Below are positions 49,691 through 59,732 of a stretch of 64,000 bases of DNA, piece by piece. Origin of the DNA: CBDFFW01 sp965246945 (GTDB lineage Bacteria; Pseudomonadota; Alphaproteobacteria; UBA11073); NCBI GenBank assembly GCA_965246945.1, contig CBDFFW010000001.1, positions 1,178,001 to 1,242,000 of the forward strand, given 5' to 3'. How positions within the stretch are numbered: position 1 is the stretch's first letter; every line of letters begins with the position of its first letter. The position numbers and the translations under genes were made by a program. The notes beneath the pieces were generated by a model. That model was not told where the DNA came from and did not search any database. It worked only from the letters and a program-made list of their open reading frames with translations.

Positions 49691-52651
49691 TTATTCCCAA
49701 TAATTTTTGATATCGACATCCACTAACAGCGGCAGTGCCAGGCCTAGGTCTTTACCCACTTGCATCATCGTCGCTTGGATTAATTTGGCATCGGCTTCAG
49801 CAAAGTCGATGGGCGCTTCGCAGATCAATTCATCATGCACCTGCAGCAGCATGCGTGTGGGCTTGGCGGTCTTGCCGCGGGCTAAATTAACTGCTTGCAG
49901 AGCCTGATGCACATCAATCATGGCACGTTTCATGATATCGGCGGCAGTGCCCTGCACCGGCGCATTAATCGCCTGGCGTTCCGCGCCGGCACGGTAAGCG
50001 GGATTACGCTCATTGGCGCCAGGGATCATACAACGGCGGCCAAACAGCGTGCGAACATAACCAAATTCCCGCGCTTCCATTTTCGCGGCTTCCATATATT
50101 CGCGGAATTCGGGAAAGCGGGCAAAATAGCGTTTGATATATTCGCCCGCAATGCCTGGTGCAATGCCCAATTGCCGCGCCAAGCCCCAACTTGAGATACC
50201 GTAAATAATACCGAAATTAATGGTTTTAGCCGTGCGGCGCTGTTCCTTATTTACCTGATCAATCGGTACGCCCAGCACCTCACTGGCGGTTAGCGTATGA
50301 ATATCAATATCATTGGCAAAAGCATGTTTGAGCGCCGGAATATCGGCCATTAACGCAATCAGCCGCAATTCAATTTGCGAATAATCAGCGGAGATTAACA
50401 AATGGCCAGGCGCAGCGACAAAACAGGCACGGATTGCCTGCCCTTCCGATGTACGTACCGGAATGTTTTGCAAATTAGGATCGGTCGAAGACAGGCGGCC
50501 AGTATTTGTTGCGGCCATAGAAAACGAGGTGTGAATACGGCCGGTTTTATCTTGAATTTGCTGCGGCAAACTATCGGCATACGTGTTTTTCAGTTTGGCC
50601 AATTGCCGCCAATTAAGCACTTTTTCAACGACCGGCTGGGTGAGCGCTAGTGGTTCTAATTCCTTGGCGGCCGTGCTCCATTCGCCGGTTTTGCTTTTTT
50701 TGCCGCCTTCAATTTTTAACTTACCAAATAGCATTTCGCCCAGCTGTTTGGGTGAACCGATATTAAATATTTCGCCGGTTAAACCATAAATTTCGCTTTC
50801 CAGTTTTTGAATTTGTACAGCGAAACCATCGCTTAAATTTTTCATTTTGGCTGGATCAATACTAATGCCCGCCAATTCCATCGCGGTAATCACACCAGCC
50901 AATGGCCGTTCAAATTGCTCATATAGCTGCACTTGCCGCTGGGCCAATAGTTGCGGCCGCAGCAGCGCGTGCAACCGTAAGGTAATGTCGCCATCGGCAG
51001 CCGCATATTGGCAAGCAATATCATGCGGCACTTCGCCAAAATGGGCGGCTTTACCGGCTTTTTTACCGGCCGCACTGGTGGCGACCAAATCGGTAAATTT
51101 GGTCATCACAATGCCGAAATGTTGGGTGGCGAGATCTTTCAAACCATGCCCCTGCCCGCTGCCGCTGATGAGGTATGACAGCAACATGGTATCGTCATAA
51201 GACACCGGATCGGGGAAACCATGCGCTTGCATGACCTGCCAATCAAATTTCAGATTATGCGCGACTTTTAAAATATGGGGTGCGCTTAGAAAGGGTGATA
51301 AAACTTCAATCGCTTCAGCCAGTGGCAGACCTGTATCCGCCTCCATATCTGTATCGGCGGGCAATAGCGATGCATTTTCGGATTTGCGTAGCGATGTAGA
51401 AAACAAATCATCCCGTGCTTCGGCTTTTTCATCTGCCGCTGTTGCAGGATATGGCAATTGCAGGGGCAAATAAATCCCCTCACCCGGCCGCACACTAAGC
51501 GCGATGCCTAATAGCCGTGCCGATGCGCCGACCAGCCCATGCGTTTCCACATCCAACGCCAACAAGCCGGTGGTTTCGGCTTGCTGCAAATATTCGCGCA
51601 ATTCATCGGCGGTTTTTACCAGCCAATATTTTTGCGGCAAGGCGCTGATTTGTGTTTTTAACTCAGCCAAATGCGCCAATGCTGTGTTGGCATCTGCGCT
51701 GGCAAAATTGGTTGTTTTTTGTGTATTGCCCGACAATTGATTATCGGCTTTCAAGCCCAGGCGTTGCAGCACCGATTTAAAACCATTTTCAGTGCAAAAA
51801 GCGGTGAGCTTATCAATCTCAACTGCTTGTCGCGCGAATGTATCTAGGCCAGCTGGCAACGGCACATCATGCTTTAAAATGACCAGTTGTTTGGAAATGC
51901 GCGCTTGGTCGGCAAAATCGGTTAGTAGCTGACGGCGTTTTGGTTGTTTGATGTTGTCGATATTGGCCAGCAGATTTTCTAAATCACCAAATTGGGTGAT
52001 AAGCTCGGCTGCTGTTTTTACACCAATCCCGGGCACGCCTGGCACGTTATCGCTGCTATCACCGGCCAGCGCCTGCACATCGGCCACTAAATGCGGCAGC
52101 ACCCCGAATTTTTTTAAGGCCGCTTCGACACCGATTTGCTGGTAAGTTAAGGGATCGCGCAATTGCACAGAGGCAGTGCCGCATTCAGTATCGCCCAATA
52201 ATTGCAGTAAATCTTTATCGGACGAGACAATCACCACGGATTGTTTGACGGCTTTGGCACTACAGACATAGGACGCGATTAAATCATCGGCTTCATAACC
52301 GTCCAGCTCAATTGCTGGTAAATTAAAGGCGCGGGCGGCATCGCGGATTAATGGAAATTGCGGCAATAAATCCGGCGGCGTTTCATTCCGATTCGCTTTG
52401 TATTGCGGATAAATTTCATGGCGGAAATTCTGCCGCGCGGCATCAAAAATCACCGCCATTGGCGCGGTGGGATATTCCGCCAATACCTTTTGCAACATAT
52501 TGACAAAACCGAGCACGGCATTGACCGGCGTGCCGTCGCTGCGCGTCATCGGTGGCAGCGCAAAAAATGCCCGAAAAATAAAGCCGGAGCCGTCGATTAG
52601 AACCAGCGGCTCCGCCACCTCGTCATCCGGCACTAACTCCGGCAAGGCCAT
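49691..52651 (-). CDS. polA: DNA polymerase I
   Basis: Repair and Okazaki-fragment polymerase. It is 986 aa with all three domains. The 5'-3' exonuclease opens LVLIDGSGFIFRAFFALPP and has GYEADDLIASY and GDSSDNVPGVPGIG. The 3'-5' exonuclease keeps its acidic residues (LLALDVETHG and KVAHNLKFDWQVM), so proofreading is likely active. The polymerase domain shows FSMAATNTGRLSS, SADYSQIELRLIA, RRTAKTINFGIIYG and LLQVHDELICE. Upstream of tsaB in one unit. Confidence 0.98.
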   Translation of the reverse strand: MALPELVPDDEVAEPLVLIDGSGFIFRAFFALPPMTRSDGTPVNAVLGFVNMLQKVLAEYPTAPMAVIFDAARQNFRHEIYPQYKANRNETPPDLLPQFPLIRDAARAFNLPAIELDGYEADDLIASYVCSAKAVKQSVVIVSSDKDLLQLLGDTECGTASVQLRDPLTYQQIGVEAALKKFGVLPHLVADVQALAGDSSDNVPGVPGIGVKTAAELITQFGDLENLLANIDNIKQPKRRQLLTDFADQARISKQLVILKHDVPLPAGLDTFARQAVEIDKLTAFCTENGFKSVLQRLGLKADNQLSGNTQKTTNFASADANTALAHLAELKTQISALPQKYWLVKTADELREYLQQAETTGLLALDVETHGLVGASARLLGIALSVRPGEGIYLPLQLPYPATAADEKAEARDDLFSTSLRKSENASLLPADTDMEADTGLPLAEAIEVLSPFLSAPHILKVAHNLKFDWQVMQAHGFPDPVSYDDTMLLSYLISGSGQGHGLKDLATQHFGIVMTKFTDLVATSAAGKKAGKAAHFGEVPHDIACQYAAADGDITLRLHALLRPQLLAQRQVQLYEQFERPLAGVITAMELAGISIDPAKMKNLSDGFAVQIQKLESEIYGLTGEIFNIGSPKQLGEMLFGKLKIEGGKKSKTGEWSTAAKELEPLALTQPVVEKVLNWRQLAKLKNTYADSLPQQIQDKTGRIHTSFSMAATNTGRLSSTDPNLQNIPVRTSEGQAIRACFVAAPGHLLISADYSQIELRLIALMADIPALKHAFANDIDIHTLTASEVLGVPIDQVNKEQRRTAKTINFGIIYGISSWGLARQLGIAPGIAGEYIKRYFARFPEFREYMEAAKMEAREFGYVRTLFGRRCMIPGANERNPAYRAGAERQAINAPVQGTAADIMKRAMIDVHQALQAVNLARGKTAKPTRMLLQVHDELICEAPIDFAEADAKLIQATMMQVGKDLGLALPLLVDVDIKNYWE

Positions 52652-52653
52652 AT

Positions 52654-53034
52654 TTACTGGTCTTCCTCTTCATCTGTGTCTTCAATTTCGATGATGTCTT
52701 CATCATCTTCGCCAAGTTCGGATGTGTCTTCGATTAGGGCGTCTTCGCCTTCTTCTTCCTCATCCAATTCATCATCGCCGAGCACTTTGAGCGCTTCGTC
52801 TTCATCATTTAATTCTTCATCGTCAGCATCGGTGACAGCGGCCACTTTTTCATCTTCGATAATGCGGCTGCGGCGATTTTTCAATAAGGCATCGGGATTG
52901 AACTCCGCATTGCAGGATGGACAAACCGGCGGCACCAAACCGCGGTCGTAATAACGGGTGCCGCAACCTGGGCAGATGCGCTTGAAGCCAAGCATAACGG
53001 GTGCGGGTTCTTCTGTTTTTTTCTTGCTGGCCAT
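52654..53034 (-). CDS. TIGR02300 family protein (zinc ribbon, acidic tail)
   Basis: 126 aa, a family confined largely to alphaproteobacteria, function unknown. The N-terminal half has FKRICPGCGTRYYDRGLVPP and VCPSCNAEFNP, two CxxC knuckles that probably bind zinc. The C-terminal half is a long Asp/Glu tract (DEEEEGEDALIEDTSELGED). Its stop is 2 nt before polA. Divergent from aroA, the typical alphaproteobacterial arrangement. Confidence 0.92.
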   Translation of the reverse strand: MASKKKTEEPAPVMLGFKRICPGCGTRYYDRGLVPPVCPSCNAEFNPDALLKNRRSRIIEDEKVAAVTDADDEELNDEDEALKVLGDDELDEEEEGEDALIEDTSELGEDDEDIIEIEDTDEEEDQ

Positions 53035-53094
53035 GTTTGATTACCTTTTGGCGAAAACCTTGTTTGTGATTAACATCTGCGGCTAAATCACCTG

Positions 53095-54429
53095 ATGTCA
53101 AGTATTTCGCCGCCAATGCCGTTGATCAGCCAAGCGGGCCGGCCGTTAACCGGTGTTTTACAAGTGCCTGGCGATAAATCGATTTCACATCGGGCGTTGA
53201 TGTTTGCCGCCAGCGCGGTGGGCACCAGCACTATCACCGGTTTGCTGGAAGGTGAAGATGTTTTAAATACGGCGGCTGCTTTGCAAGCGTTGGGTGCAAC
53301 CATAACCCGTTTGGCGGATGGCAGTTGGCAAATTAAAGGCGTGGGTGTGGGCGGCTGGCAGCAACCGAATGAAGTGCTGCAAATGGGTAATTCCGGCACC
53401 ACTACGCGGTTGCTGTTGGGGCTGTTGGCCAGCACACCCATTCAGGCCATGTTTATGGGCGATGCCTCGCTTTCCCGCCGCCCAATGGGCCGTGTGATCA
53501 CGCCATTGGCGCAAATGGGAGCGCAGTTTACAGCGGTGGATAATAAATTGCCGCTGACGCTACAGGGCACGGCAACCGCTATGCCTATCACTTATACTTT
53601 GCCAGTGGCTTCAGCCCAGGTGAAATCAGCGATTTTATTGGCCGGTTTGAACACCCCAGGCATGACTACAGTGATTGAGCCGATGGCCACGCGGGATCAT
53701 TCGGAGCGCATGCTGCAAGCTTTCGGTGCGCATCTGACTACCGAAAAAATGTTGGCTGGTATGCAAATTAGCATTCAAGGCGAAGTGGAATTAATGGCGA
53801 CCGATGTGCAAGTGCCAGGCGATATCAGCTCAGCCGCGTTTCCGATTGTGGCGGCCCTGCTCTGCCCTGGTTCAGATTTAACTTTGCCCAATATTGGTTT
53901 GAATCCGTTGCGGACTGGTATCTTAACCACGCTATTGGAAATGGGCGCGGATATTACGGTTAGCAATGAACGCCTGGCTGGTAGTGAACCGGTGGGTGAT
54001 TTGCGTGTTCGCTGTAGCGAATTAAAGGGCGTGACGGTGCCGCCCGAGCGTGCGCCAAGTATGATTGATGAATATCCCGTTTTAGCCGTTGCCTCTGCCT
54101 TTGCCACTGGCCGCACGGTGATGTTGGGTTTGCATGAATTGCGCGTTAAAGAAAGCGACCGGCTGGCCGCCATTGCCGATGGTTTGAAGGCTTGCGGTGC
54201 ACATGTGGAAGTGACGGGCGATGATTTAACCGTGCTGGAAAGTAACAGCATTGCTGGCGGCACCACAATTAAAACCCAGCTGGACCACCGTTTGGCCATG
54301 AGCTTTTTAGTGCTTGGCCTGGCTAGCCGCGAACCCGTGATTATTGATGATGGCAGCCCGATCAATACGTCATTTCCAAATTTCGTGGGGTTAATGAACG
54401 GTGTCGGCGCTGCGATCCATGCCGTTTAA
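53095..54429 (+). CDS. aroA: 3-phosphoshikimate 1-carboxyvinyltransferase (EPSP synthase)
   Basis: Sixth step of the shikimate pathway. It is 444 aa. Seen: VPGDKSISHRALMFAASAVG (phosphate and PEP binding Lys/Ser), EGEDVLNTAAALQALGA, MGNSGTTTRLLLGLLA, the catalytic Asp region in MIDEYPVLAVASAFA, ELRVKESDRLAAIADGL and DHRLAMSFLVLGL. cmk and rpsA, which usually follow in alphaproteobacteria, are replaced by an EF-hand gene on the other strand, overlapping by 4 nt. Confidence 0.97.
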   Translation: MSSISPPMPLISQAGRPLTGVLQVPGDKSISHRALMFAASAVGTSTITGLLEGEDVLNTAAALQALGATITRLADGSWQIKGVGVGGWQQPNEVLQMGNSGTTTRLLLGLLASTPIQAMFMGDASLSRRPMGRVITPLAQMGAQFTAVDNKLPLTLQGTATAMPITYTLPVASAQVKSAILLAGLNTPGMTTVIEPMATRDHSERMLQAFGAHLTTEKMLAGMQISIQGEVELMATDVQVPGDISSAAFPIVAALLCPGSDLTLPNIGLNPLRTGILTTLLEMGADITVSNERLAGSEPVGDLRVRCSELKGVTVPPERAPSMIDEYPVLAVASAFATGRTVMLGLHELRVKESDRLAAIADGLKACGAHVEVTGDDLTVLESNSIAGGTTIKTQLDHRLAMSFLVLGLASREPVIIDDGSPINTSFPNFVGLMNGVGAAIHAV

Positions 54430-54782
54430 TTTGGGCAAGCGCGGCCATTGATTGGATCACAATCTTGTTCCGGCAAATGCACATCATGCCGGTCCCGCTG
54501 AATAATATGGGTTGGGTTGCGCGTTTTGATTATCGTGGTTCGTTCACCCAGCGATAAAACGCCATCATGATTACGGTCCAGTGTGGTGAAGCGCCGATTA
54601 TAATAATTAAAATATTCTGCCTGGCTGATTAACCCATCGCCATCCAAATCTGCGGCGCTTAAATTACCCAAATTAATGGCTGCATGATTACCATTGGTTT
54701 CCGTAATAATGGTCTGAGCGCCGGCAGGTTGGATGAATAGCAAACCTGCCAAAAGCAATAAGATTGCGAGCGCATAATGCAT
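54426..54782 (-). CDS. Secreted EF-hand protein, 118 aa
   Basis: A signal peptide (ALAILLLLAGLLFIQPAGAQ) leads to two EF-hand loops: DLDGDGLISQAEY and DRNHDGVLSLGER, with the Asp/Asn positions that hold calcium. The C-terminal tail has two cysteines (EQDCDPINGRACPN), perhaps forming a disulfide. The start ATG at 54782 is chosen by the signal peptide. Next to a second EF-hand gene on the same strand. Confidence 0.85.
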   Translation of the reverse strand: MHYALAILLLLAGLLFIQPAGAQTIITETNGNHAAINLGNLSAADLDGDGLISQAEYFNYYNRRFTTLDRNHDGVLSLGERTTIIKTRNPTHIIQRDRHDVHLPEQDCDPINGRACPN

Positions 54783-54792
54783 TTTAACAATA

Positions 54793-55230
54793 TTAACGGG
54801 TAAGTGGCATGGCACCGTTGCCACTAGCCGCACGGTCGCTGGCGTTTAATACGCCATCGTGATTTTTGTCCAAGGCATCAAAGCGTTGACTCATCCCCGT
54901 TAGAAATTCAGCTTTGGTAACGGTTCTGTTGGTTACGCGACCTTTAATCGGTGCTTTGTCTAGGCTATCAATCTTACCATCGCCATTGGTATCCCGCGCG
55001 GCAAAGCGTTGTTCGGCGCGGGCCATCCAGGCGGCTTTGGTCATACTATCAGCGCCAGAGGCTTGGTTCGCTTGCAGGCGATTTTGGATGACATTGTTAA
55101 GCGCATTATTGTTATGCAGCTGTACAACCGGCGCATTGCTATTGGTAGTGGTCGTTGTGGTCTGTGCCAGCGCTACATGGGCAGTTGTTAAAGTAAGCAA
55201 AGTGATAAGTGCAAAAAGCTTGTTGGACAT
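54793..55230 (-). CDS. Secreted EF-hand protein, 145 aa
   Basis: GGAG precedes the ATG at 55230. A signal peptide (LFALITLLTLTTAHVALAQ) and a Thr/Asn-rich linker are followed by calcium-binding loops DTNGDGKIDSLDK and DKNHDGVLNASDR. It lies 10 nt upstream of the 118-aa EF-hand gene; the two share layout and probably arose by duplication. Both lie downstream of the large autotransporter, separated by its terminator. Confidence 0.85.
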   Translation of the reverse strand: MSNKLFALITLLTLTTAHVALAQTTTTTTNSNAPVVQLHNNNALNNVIQNRLQANQASGADSMTKAAWMARAEQRFAARDTNGDGKIDSLDKAPIKGRVTNRTVTKAEFLTGMSQRFDALDKNHDGVLNASDRAASGNGAMPLTR

Positions 55231-55314
55231 GTCCGGCTCCATTAGGTGATTTAAATACGAAACATAATATACGCTGTTTTGTGACAATCAGGTGCTTAAT
55301 AATTCGTAACCCAA

Positions 55315-55347
55315 TAAAAAACCCGACAATCACTTGATTGTCGGGTT
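55315..55347 (-). terminator. Rho-independent terminator of the autotransporter gene
   Basis: On the minus strand a stem AAACCCGACAATCA pairs with TGATTGTCGGGTTT and is followed by a run of six T (the A run 55315-55320 on the plus strand). It lies 20 nt after the autotransporter stop. Confidence 0.9.
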
Positions 55348-55368
55348 TAAATTAGCAAATATTAAGAA

Positions 55369-58300
55369 TTAGAAATTGTAACGGGCACGCACCAAACCGC
55401 TATGGCCATCAAAACGGTCACGCCATTCGTAATCATAAGTAGCACTTAGATCTAAGCGGCCAACGGTTAACAAGTTGACACCCACACCGGCATTGAAGCC
55501 ATCCCGTGATTGGTTAACACCATCGGTATTAAATGAACCCGCAGTCCCAGTGCCAATGAAGTTGGTGGTGGCTGTTTGATTATCTTGGATCAAATCATGC
55601 AAATATGCGGCATGCACGGATGGACGGATTTTGCTGCCATCTGCTGTGCTGAATGCTTTGCCCAATTCGGTACCCAAACGACCGGTTAACAAATTGGTTT
55701 GGTCACTATCCACATGCAGGTTCAAACCACCGGCACCATTCTCAGTATATCCTTCAAAGCTGTTACCGATATAGGTTAAAGCCGCAAATGGCGTTAACAA
55801 ATATTGGTTACGCAAAGCAAAATCGCGGCCTGCTTTTAAATTCGCAAAATAACCCCAGCCATCATAATCAGAATTGGCGGCGGTGTTACCAGCAAAGATT
55901 TGCCGGCTGCCATCATATTTATTGTATGAACCACCTGCTTGACCTTCAACGAAATAGTCAGGCGTAACATAGGTATGACCGTAGATAGACGCTTGGTAAG
56001 TATCTACATCGGTATGTTGCTGAACATCATTGGTTTCGATGCGGCCATTGGAGTAAGCAGCGGCAACCCCTAAGACAGTGTGTTTTGCCACTTCACGGTC
56101 ATAACCAACCGCAGCACCGGCTGAATGCGCATCAAAGCCAACTTCGCTATGACGTTCATCCTGATTGCCCGTGCCGCCAAAAGCTTGCGCCCATAAAGAC
56201 TGGCCTGGTTTAACCCCATCACCGGTATTCATGCCGCCCAAGCCATTTTGTGCCAAGCGGACATTTCCATCGCGGTTATTAACCACATTTACAAAGCCCT
56301 GGGTAGTGACATTGCTAATATTGTTGCTTTGTGCCTGTGCCTGACCTTGGCGCAGCGTGTTTTTAGCACCGCTAGTATCGCCAGCAGCAATCTGGTTGCT
56401 TAGCGTATTCAAATAAGTGTTAACGGTATTGCCATTCACATCGGTATTGCCTGCTTCGACATTATTAGCCAGGTAAGCAGCAAAATCGCCATTGCCATTC
56501 ACATTGTTAGCCGCTGCAGTGTAATAGCCGTTTTGCAAAGCCATAACTTGCAATTGGTTGTTTACACCGTTACCGGCGCTGCTGTTAAAGACATTGCGGA
56601 AACTTACACCAGATATGGCGGGCCCACTTTCTGTCACGCTCGCTGCAGCAACAATAGCAGTATTGGTACTATTTTGGGCAAGTGTATAACGCGTCCGGTT
56701 GGCAACATCCGAAGTGACCGCAGCAGTGTTTAAGACCACATTTGAACTAGATAAATCGACCGCATTGGCTGAAGTAAGACCCCCAACGGAACTCGCATTA
56801 TTATTCGCAGTAAAGGTAAAGGTATTATTACCACCTGTTACGCTATTCACACTACTCAAGCCCGCATTTTGACTGAAGAGAACGGTACTGCCTGCGGCCC
56901 CTGTAACACCAAAACCATATACATAGCCTTGGCTGCCAAGGGTCAGCGTATTATTTGTACCACCTGTATAAATGAAATTATTAATCCGTGCGCCTCGCGC
57001 AGCAATTGCACCAGCGATATTTGAATTACCGCTTACAGTCAAATTACCCTGGTTATTGGTGCCAGAAGTATTGGCAACATTCCCGGTAATAGTTGTATTA
57101 CCAGTAATAGCTGCGGTGCCATTCGCCCCAAAATTAACATTAGTAGCTGCTAAAGTACCGCCGATATTTTGGCTGCCGGTACCGTTATAATTAACTGTTG
57201 TGTCACTAACATTGCCGTTTACTGCGCTGTTGACACCGGCAAAGGTCAGCGCACTAGCCGCACCACCTGTGACATTACCGCCAACAGTTGCCGTGGTTAA
57301 ATTGGTATTGGTTGAGAACACGTTATTGGTGACATTGGCACCGGAAGCAAGGGTTACTTGATTTAACCGCGACGACGCAGAGGTGCCGGCAGTTCCTGTG
57401 AGTGTGCTGCCAGTGCCCAAGGTTAAAGTGCCTGTATTATCTGTTGTAGTGGTTACTGCCCCAGTTAAACCGGCGTTGTTGGCCAAGGCTAAGGTACCAC
57501 TGCTTGATAATGCGGTGCCAGTGATGTAGTTATTGGTGCCTTGCAGCGTAGTTGTGCCTGTTGCAACGTTCAAGGCATTAATCCGGTGAGTGTTATCGAC
57601 ACCAATACCGCGCACAAAAGTTGTGTTGCCAGCACCGCCCACATTGATGGTGCCCTGGTTATCGGTTGCGGTGCTAATAACTTGACCGCTGCCCACATCA
57701 ATCGTGGTCGCCGCACTGCTGCCCAAAGTTAATCCATTATTGCCTAAAGCCAAGCCGTTGTTCAAATAAACATTGCCATCAGCGGTTAACGCGTTACCAG
57801 ATGTGGTGCCAAAAGCAACCGTGTTAAGGCGATTAGTACTGGTACCGATTCGGCCGCCACCGGCTGTTGCCCCTATAACGCTGGTATTACCCGTAATATT
57901 TAATGTGCCTTGCCCGTTGGTTGTAGCGGTAATGCCGCCATCACCATTAAATGTGGTGCCGGTCCCACCAACCGATAAAGTACCGTTATTCGCAAAATTA
58001 ACACCGTTGGTGGTATAAATGGTTTGCGCACCACTAGATGCAGTAAATGTATTATTGCCAGTTAAGCCAATTGTGTTCAAACGTGTTCCAGATGAACCAA
58101 CGCTACCGCTGTAATTGAAAGTATCAGCACCGGCAAAGTTTAATGTTCCCGCACCCGTAACACTACTGGAAGTTAAAGTATTACCGCTTGATAGATTAGT
58201 TGTACTGCCAGTGCCCATGGCCAGCGTCCCAATATTATAAGTGGCACCTGAACCGTTTAGGTTAAATGTGTTGGTGCCCAGATTATTAACAGTGTTAATA

Positions 58301-58695
58301 TAACTAGTGCCGCTTAATGAGCTGGTTTGACCGGTACCCAATAAATTTAAAACATTTAAAGTATGGCCAGCTGAACCAATAGTGCCTGCCAGCGTACTAC
58401 CGCCGGCGATATTAAGGTTACCCGCATTGTTATTCGTATCTGTGGTGATAACCACACCAGCAGCACCAATGCTACCGCCGCCTGCATAAGTTAGAATAGA
58501 GGTGCTGTCCGCAGTTCCCGTAAAACGGCCAAAATCCCCAGAATTAAGGTTGTTATTACCATTACCACCGGCTAATGGCGTGGTATCATCGACTTGCGCT
58601 GCATGCACGGCCATTGGCAAAGCCACGGCCATCGCAGCGATGAGCACAAAACGGGAAGTTTCAGTGGTGAGGTGGGAAAGACGGGTTGATAACAT
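55369..58695 (-). CDS. Autotransporter with repetitive passenger, 1108 aa
   Basis: Type Va secreted surface protein. A signal peptide (FVLIAAMAVALPMAVHA) is followed by a Gly/Asn/Thr-rich passenger of about 800 residues. The passenger is built of loosely repeated units of about 60-70 residues with 'G.L..GNT...G..G....RIN.L' patterns (for example GTLNITGNTSVIGATAGGG), as in a beta-helix. Residues from about 830 form the translocator barrel (SLWAQAFGGTGNQDERHSEV, ... VLGVAAAYSNGRIETND), ending in ARYNF with the terminal Phe needed for Bam insertion. AGGAGA precedes the ATG. Function likely adhesion or surface coating. Confidence 0.9.
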   Translation of the reverse strand: MLSTRLSHLTTETSRFVLIAAMAVALPMAVHAAQVDDTTPLAGGNGNNNLNSGDFGRFTGTADSTSILTYAGGGSIGAAGVVITTDTNNNAGNLNIAGGSTLAGTIGSAGHTLNVLNLLGTGQTSSLSGTSYINTVNNLGTNTFNLNGSGATYNIGTLAMGTGSTTNLSSGNTLTSSSVTGAGTLNFAGADTFNYSGSVGSSGTRLNTIGLTGNNTFTASSGAQTIYTTNGVNFANNGTLSVGGTGTTFNGDGGITATTNGQGTLNITGNTSVIGATAGGGRIGTSTNRLNTVAFGTTSGNALTADGNVYLNNGLALGNNGLTLGSSAATTIDVGSGQVISTATDNQGTINVGGAGNTTFVRGIGVDNTHRINALNVATGTTTLQGTNNYITGTALSSSGTLALANNAGLTGAVTTTTDNTGTLTLGTGSTLTGTAGTSASSRLNQVTLASGANVTNNVFSTNTNLTTATVGGNVTGGAASALTFAGVNSAVNGNVSDTTVNYNGTGSQNIGGTLAATNVNFGANGTAAITGNTTITGNVANTSGTNNQGNLTVSGNSNIAGAIAARGARINNFIYTGGTNNTLTLGSQGYVYGFGVTGAAGSTVLFSQNAGLSSVNSVTGGNNTFTFTANNNASSVGGLTSANAVDLSSSNVVLNTAAVTSDVANRTRYTLAQNSTNTAIVAAASVTESGPAISGVSFRNVFNSSAGNGVNNQLQVMALQNGYYTAAANNVNGNGDFAAYLANNVEAGNTDVNGNTVNTYLNTLSNQIAAGDTSGAKNTLRQGQAQAQSNNISNVTTQGFVNVVNNRDGNVRLAQNGLGGMNTGDGVKPGQSLWAQAFGGTGNQDERHSEVGFDAHSAGAAVGYDREVAKHTVLGVAAAYSNGRIETNDVQQHTDVDTYQASIYGHTYVTPDYFVEGQAGGSYNKYDGSRQIFAGNTAANSDYDGWGYFANLKAGRDFALRNQYLLTPFAALTYIGNSFEGYTENGAGGLNLHVDSDQTNLLTGRLGTELGKAFSTADGSKIRPSVHAAYLHDLIQDNQTATTNFIGTGTAGSFNTDGVNQSRDGFNAGVGVNLLTVGRLDLSATYDYEWRDRFDGHSGLVRARYNF

Positions 58696-58829
58696 CAGGT
58701 TCTCCTAAAGATTGAGCAAGTGTTGAGCATGGTTTGCGCTGCTGTCAAGCTGCCCAGCGGCATAAAAAACATTGTTAAAAAAACAATTAGCGGTTGTGGC
58801 TTTTACGCCACGGATGCTATTGGCAAGAT

Positions 58830-59666
58830 ATGCGCTTTAAATGTCCGATCTTATGTTGTTTGCTGTTGTTCCTATTTTCAGCCTGCAGTAATTTACATAA
58901 TGATGCGCCATTACAGCAGGCTGCAGCCCATGGCTTTCAACGTATTGACATCCAAACTGGAGAATTTCCCCTATTAAGCCTGCAACATTTGCAGGAACCG
59001 ACAGGGTTAATCCGCATATATATTGAAGGTGATGGGCAGGCTTGGAAAACGCGGCGTATTCCGTCGGATGATCCAACCCCTAATGAGCCGTTAGCATTGG
59101 AATTGGCCTTAGCTGACGCGGCACCAAATGTGGTTTATCTGGCGCGGCCCTGCCAATATATAAAGTCAGCTGCTTGCCAACCGGAAATTTGGACCAATGC
59201 TAAATATAGTGATTCAGTAATTAATAGTATGGTTGCAGCGGTTAAACAAATTGCTGGCGATCATCCAATTGAGTTAGTTGGCTATTCCGGTGGCGGGACG
59301 ATCGCGTTATTGGTGGCGGCGCAATTACCGCAAGTGACAAGCATCCGCACGGTTGCTGGCAACTTGGATCCAGCTGCGCATGTGGCATTGCATGGATTGG
59401 CACCATTAACCGGTTCGCATAATCCCAATGAATTTGCTGAGCGCCTGTCAAAGATTCCGCAATTGCATTTTGTTGGCGCTGAGGATGACAATGTGCCGGT
59501 GACGATTGCTGAAAGCTATCAGCAGCAATTAGGTAATACCCATTGCAGCAAAATTATCGACGTAATGAGTGCCACCCACAGTACTAGCTGGGTTGAATAT
59601 TGGGCAGCGCTGTTAAAACAATCTCCCGCTTGTCATCCCGGGCCTGTCCCGGGATCTGGAGTTTAA
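58830..59666 (+). CDS. Lipoprotein with alpha/beta-hydrolase fold
   Basis: 278 aa from the ATG at 58830. The lipobox is LFSAC after the hydrophobic CCLLLFLF, so the protein is lipid-anchored. The hydrolase nucleophile motif is ELVGYSGGGTIALLVAA (G-Y-S-G-G). Asp in VGAEDDNVPV and His in MSATHSTSWVEYW complete a likely catalytic triad. The substrate is unknown. The last residues (CHPGPVPGSGV, then TAA) come from a family A palindrome, so the C-terminus has been altered. It lies divergent from the autotransporter. Confidence 0.82.
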   Translation: MRFKCPILCCLLLFLFSACSNLHNDAPLQQAAAHGFQRIDIQTGEFPLLSLQHLQEPTGLIRIYIEGDGQAWKTRRIPSDDPTPNEPLALELALADAAPNVVYLARPCQYIKSAACQPEIWTNAKYSDSVINSMVAAVKQIAGDHPIELVGYSGGGTIALLVAAQLPQVTSIRTVAGNLDPAAHVALHGLAPLTGSHNPNEFAERLSKIPQLHFVGAEDDNVPVTIAESYQQQLGNTHCSKIIDVMSATHSTSWVEYWAALLKQSPACHPGPVPGSGV

Positions 59667-59724
59667 ACGACAAAAAGAAGCCATCTTACTGCAGCGCCGG
59701 ATCCCTGAACGAGCCCGGGATGAC
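59632..59724. repeat. Palindromic element, family A, copy 7 (end of the lipoprotein gene)
   Basis: GTCATCCCGGGCCTGTCCCG at the left and GAGCCCGGGATGAC at the right frame 93 nt, with inner GGATC/GATCC arms. It provides the last 11 residues and the stop of the lipoprotein hydrolase and lies just before the DUF421 stop on the other strand. Confidence 0.85.
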
Positions 59725-59732
59725 AAGCCAAG

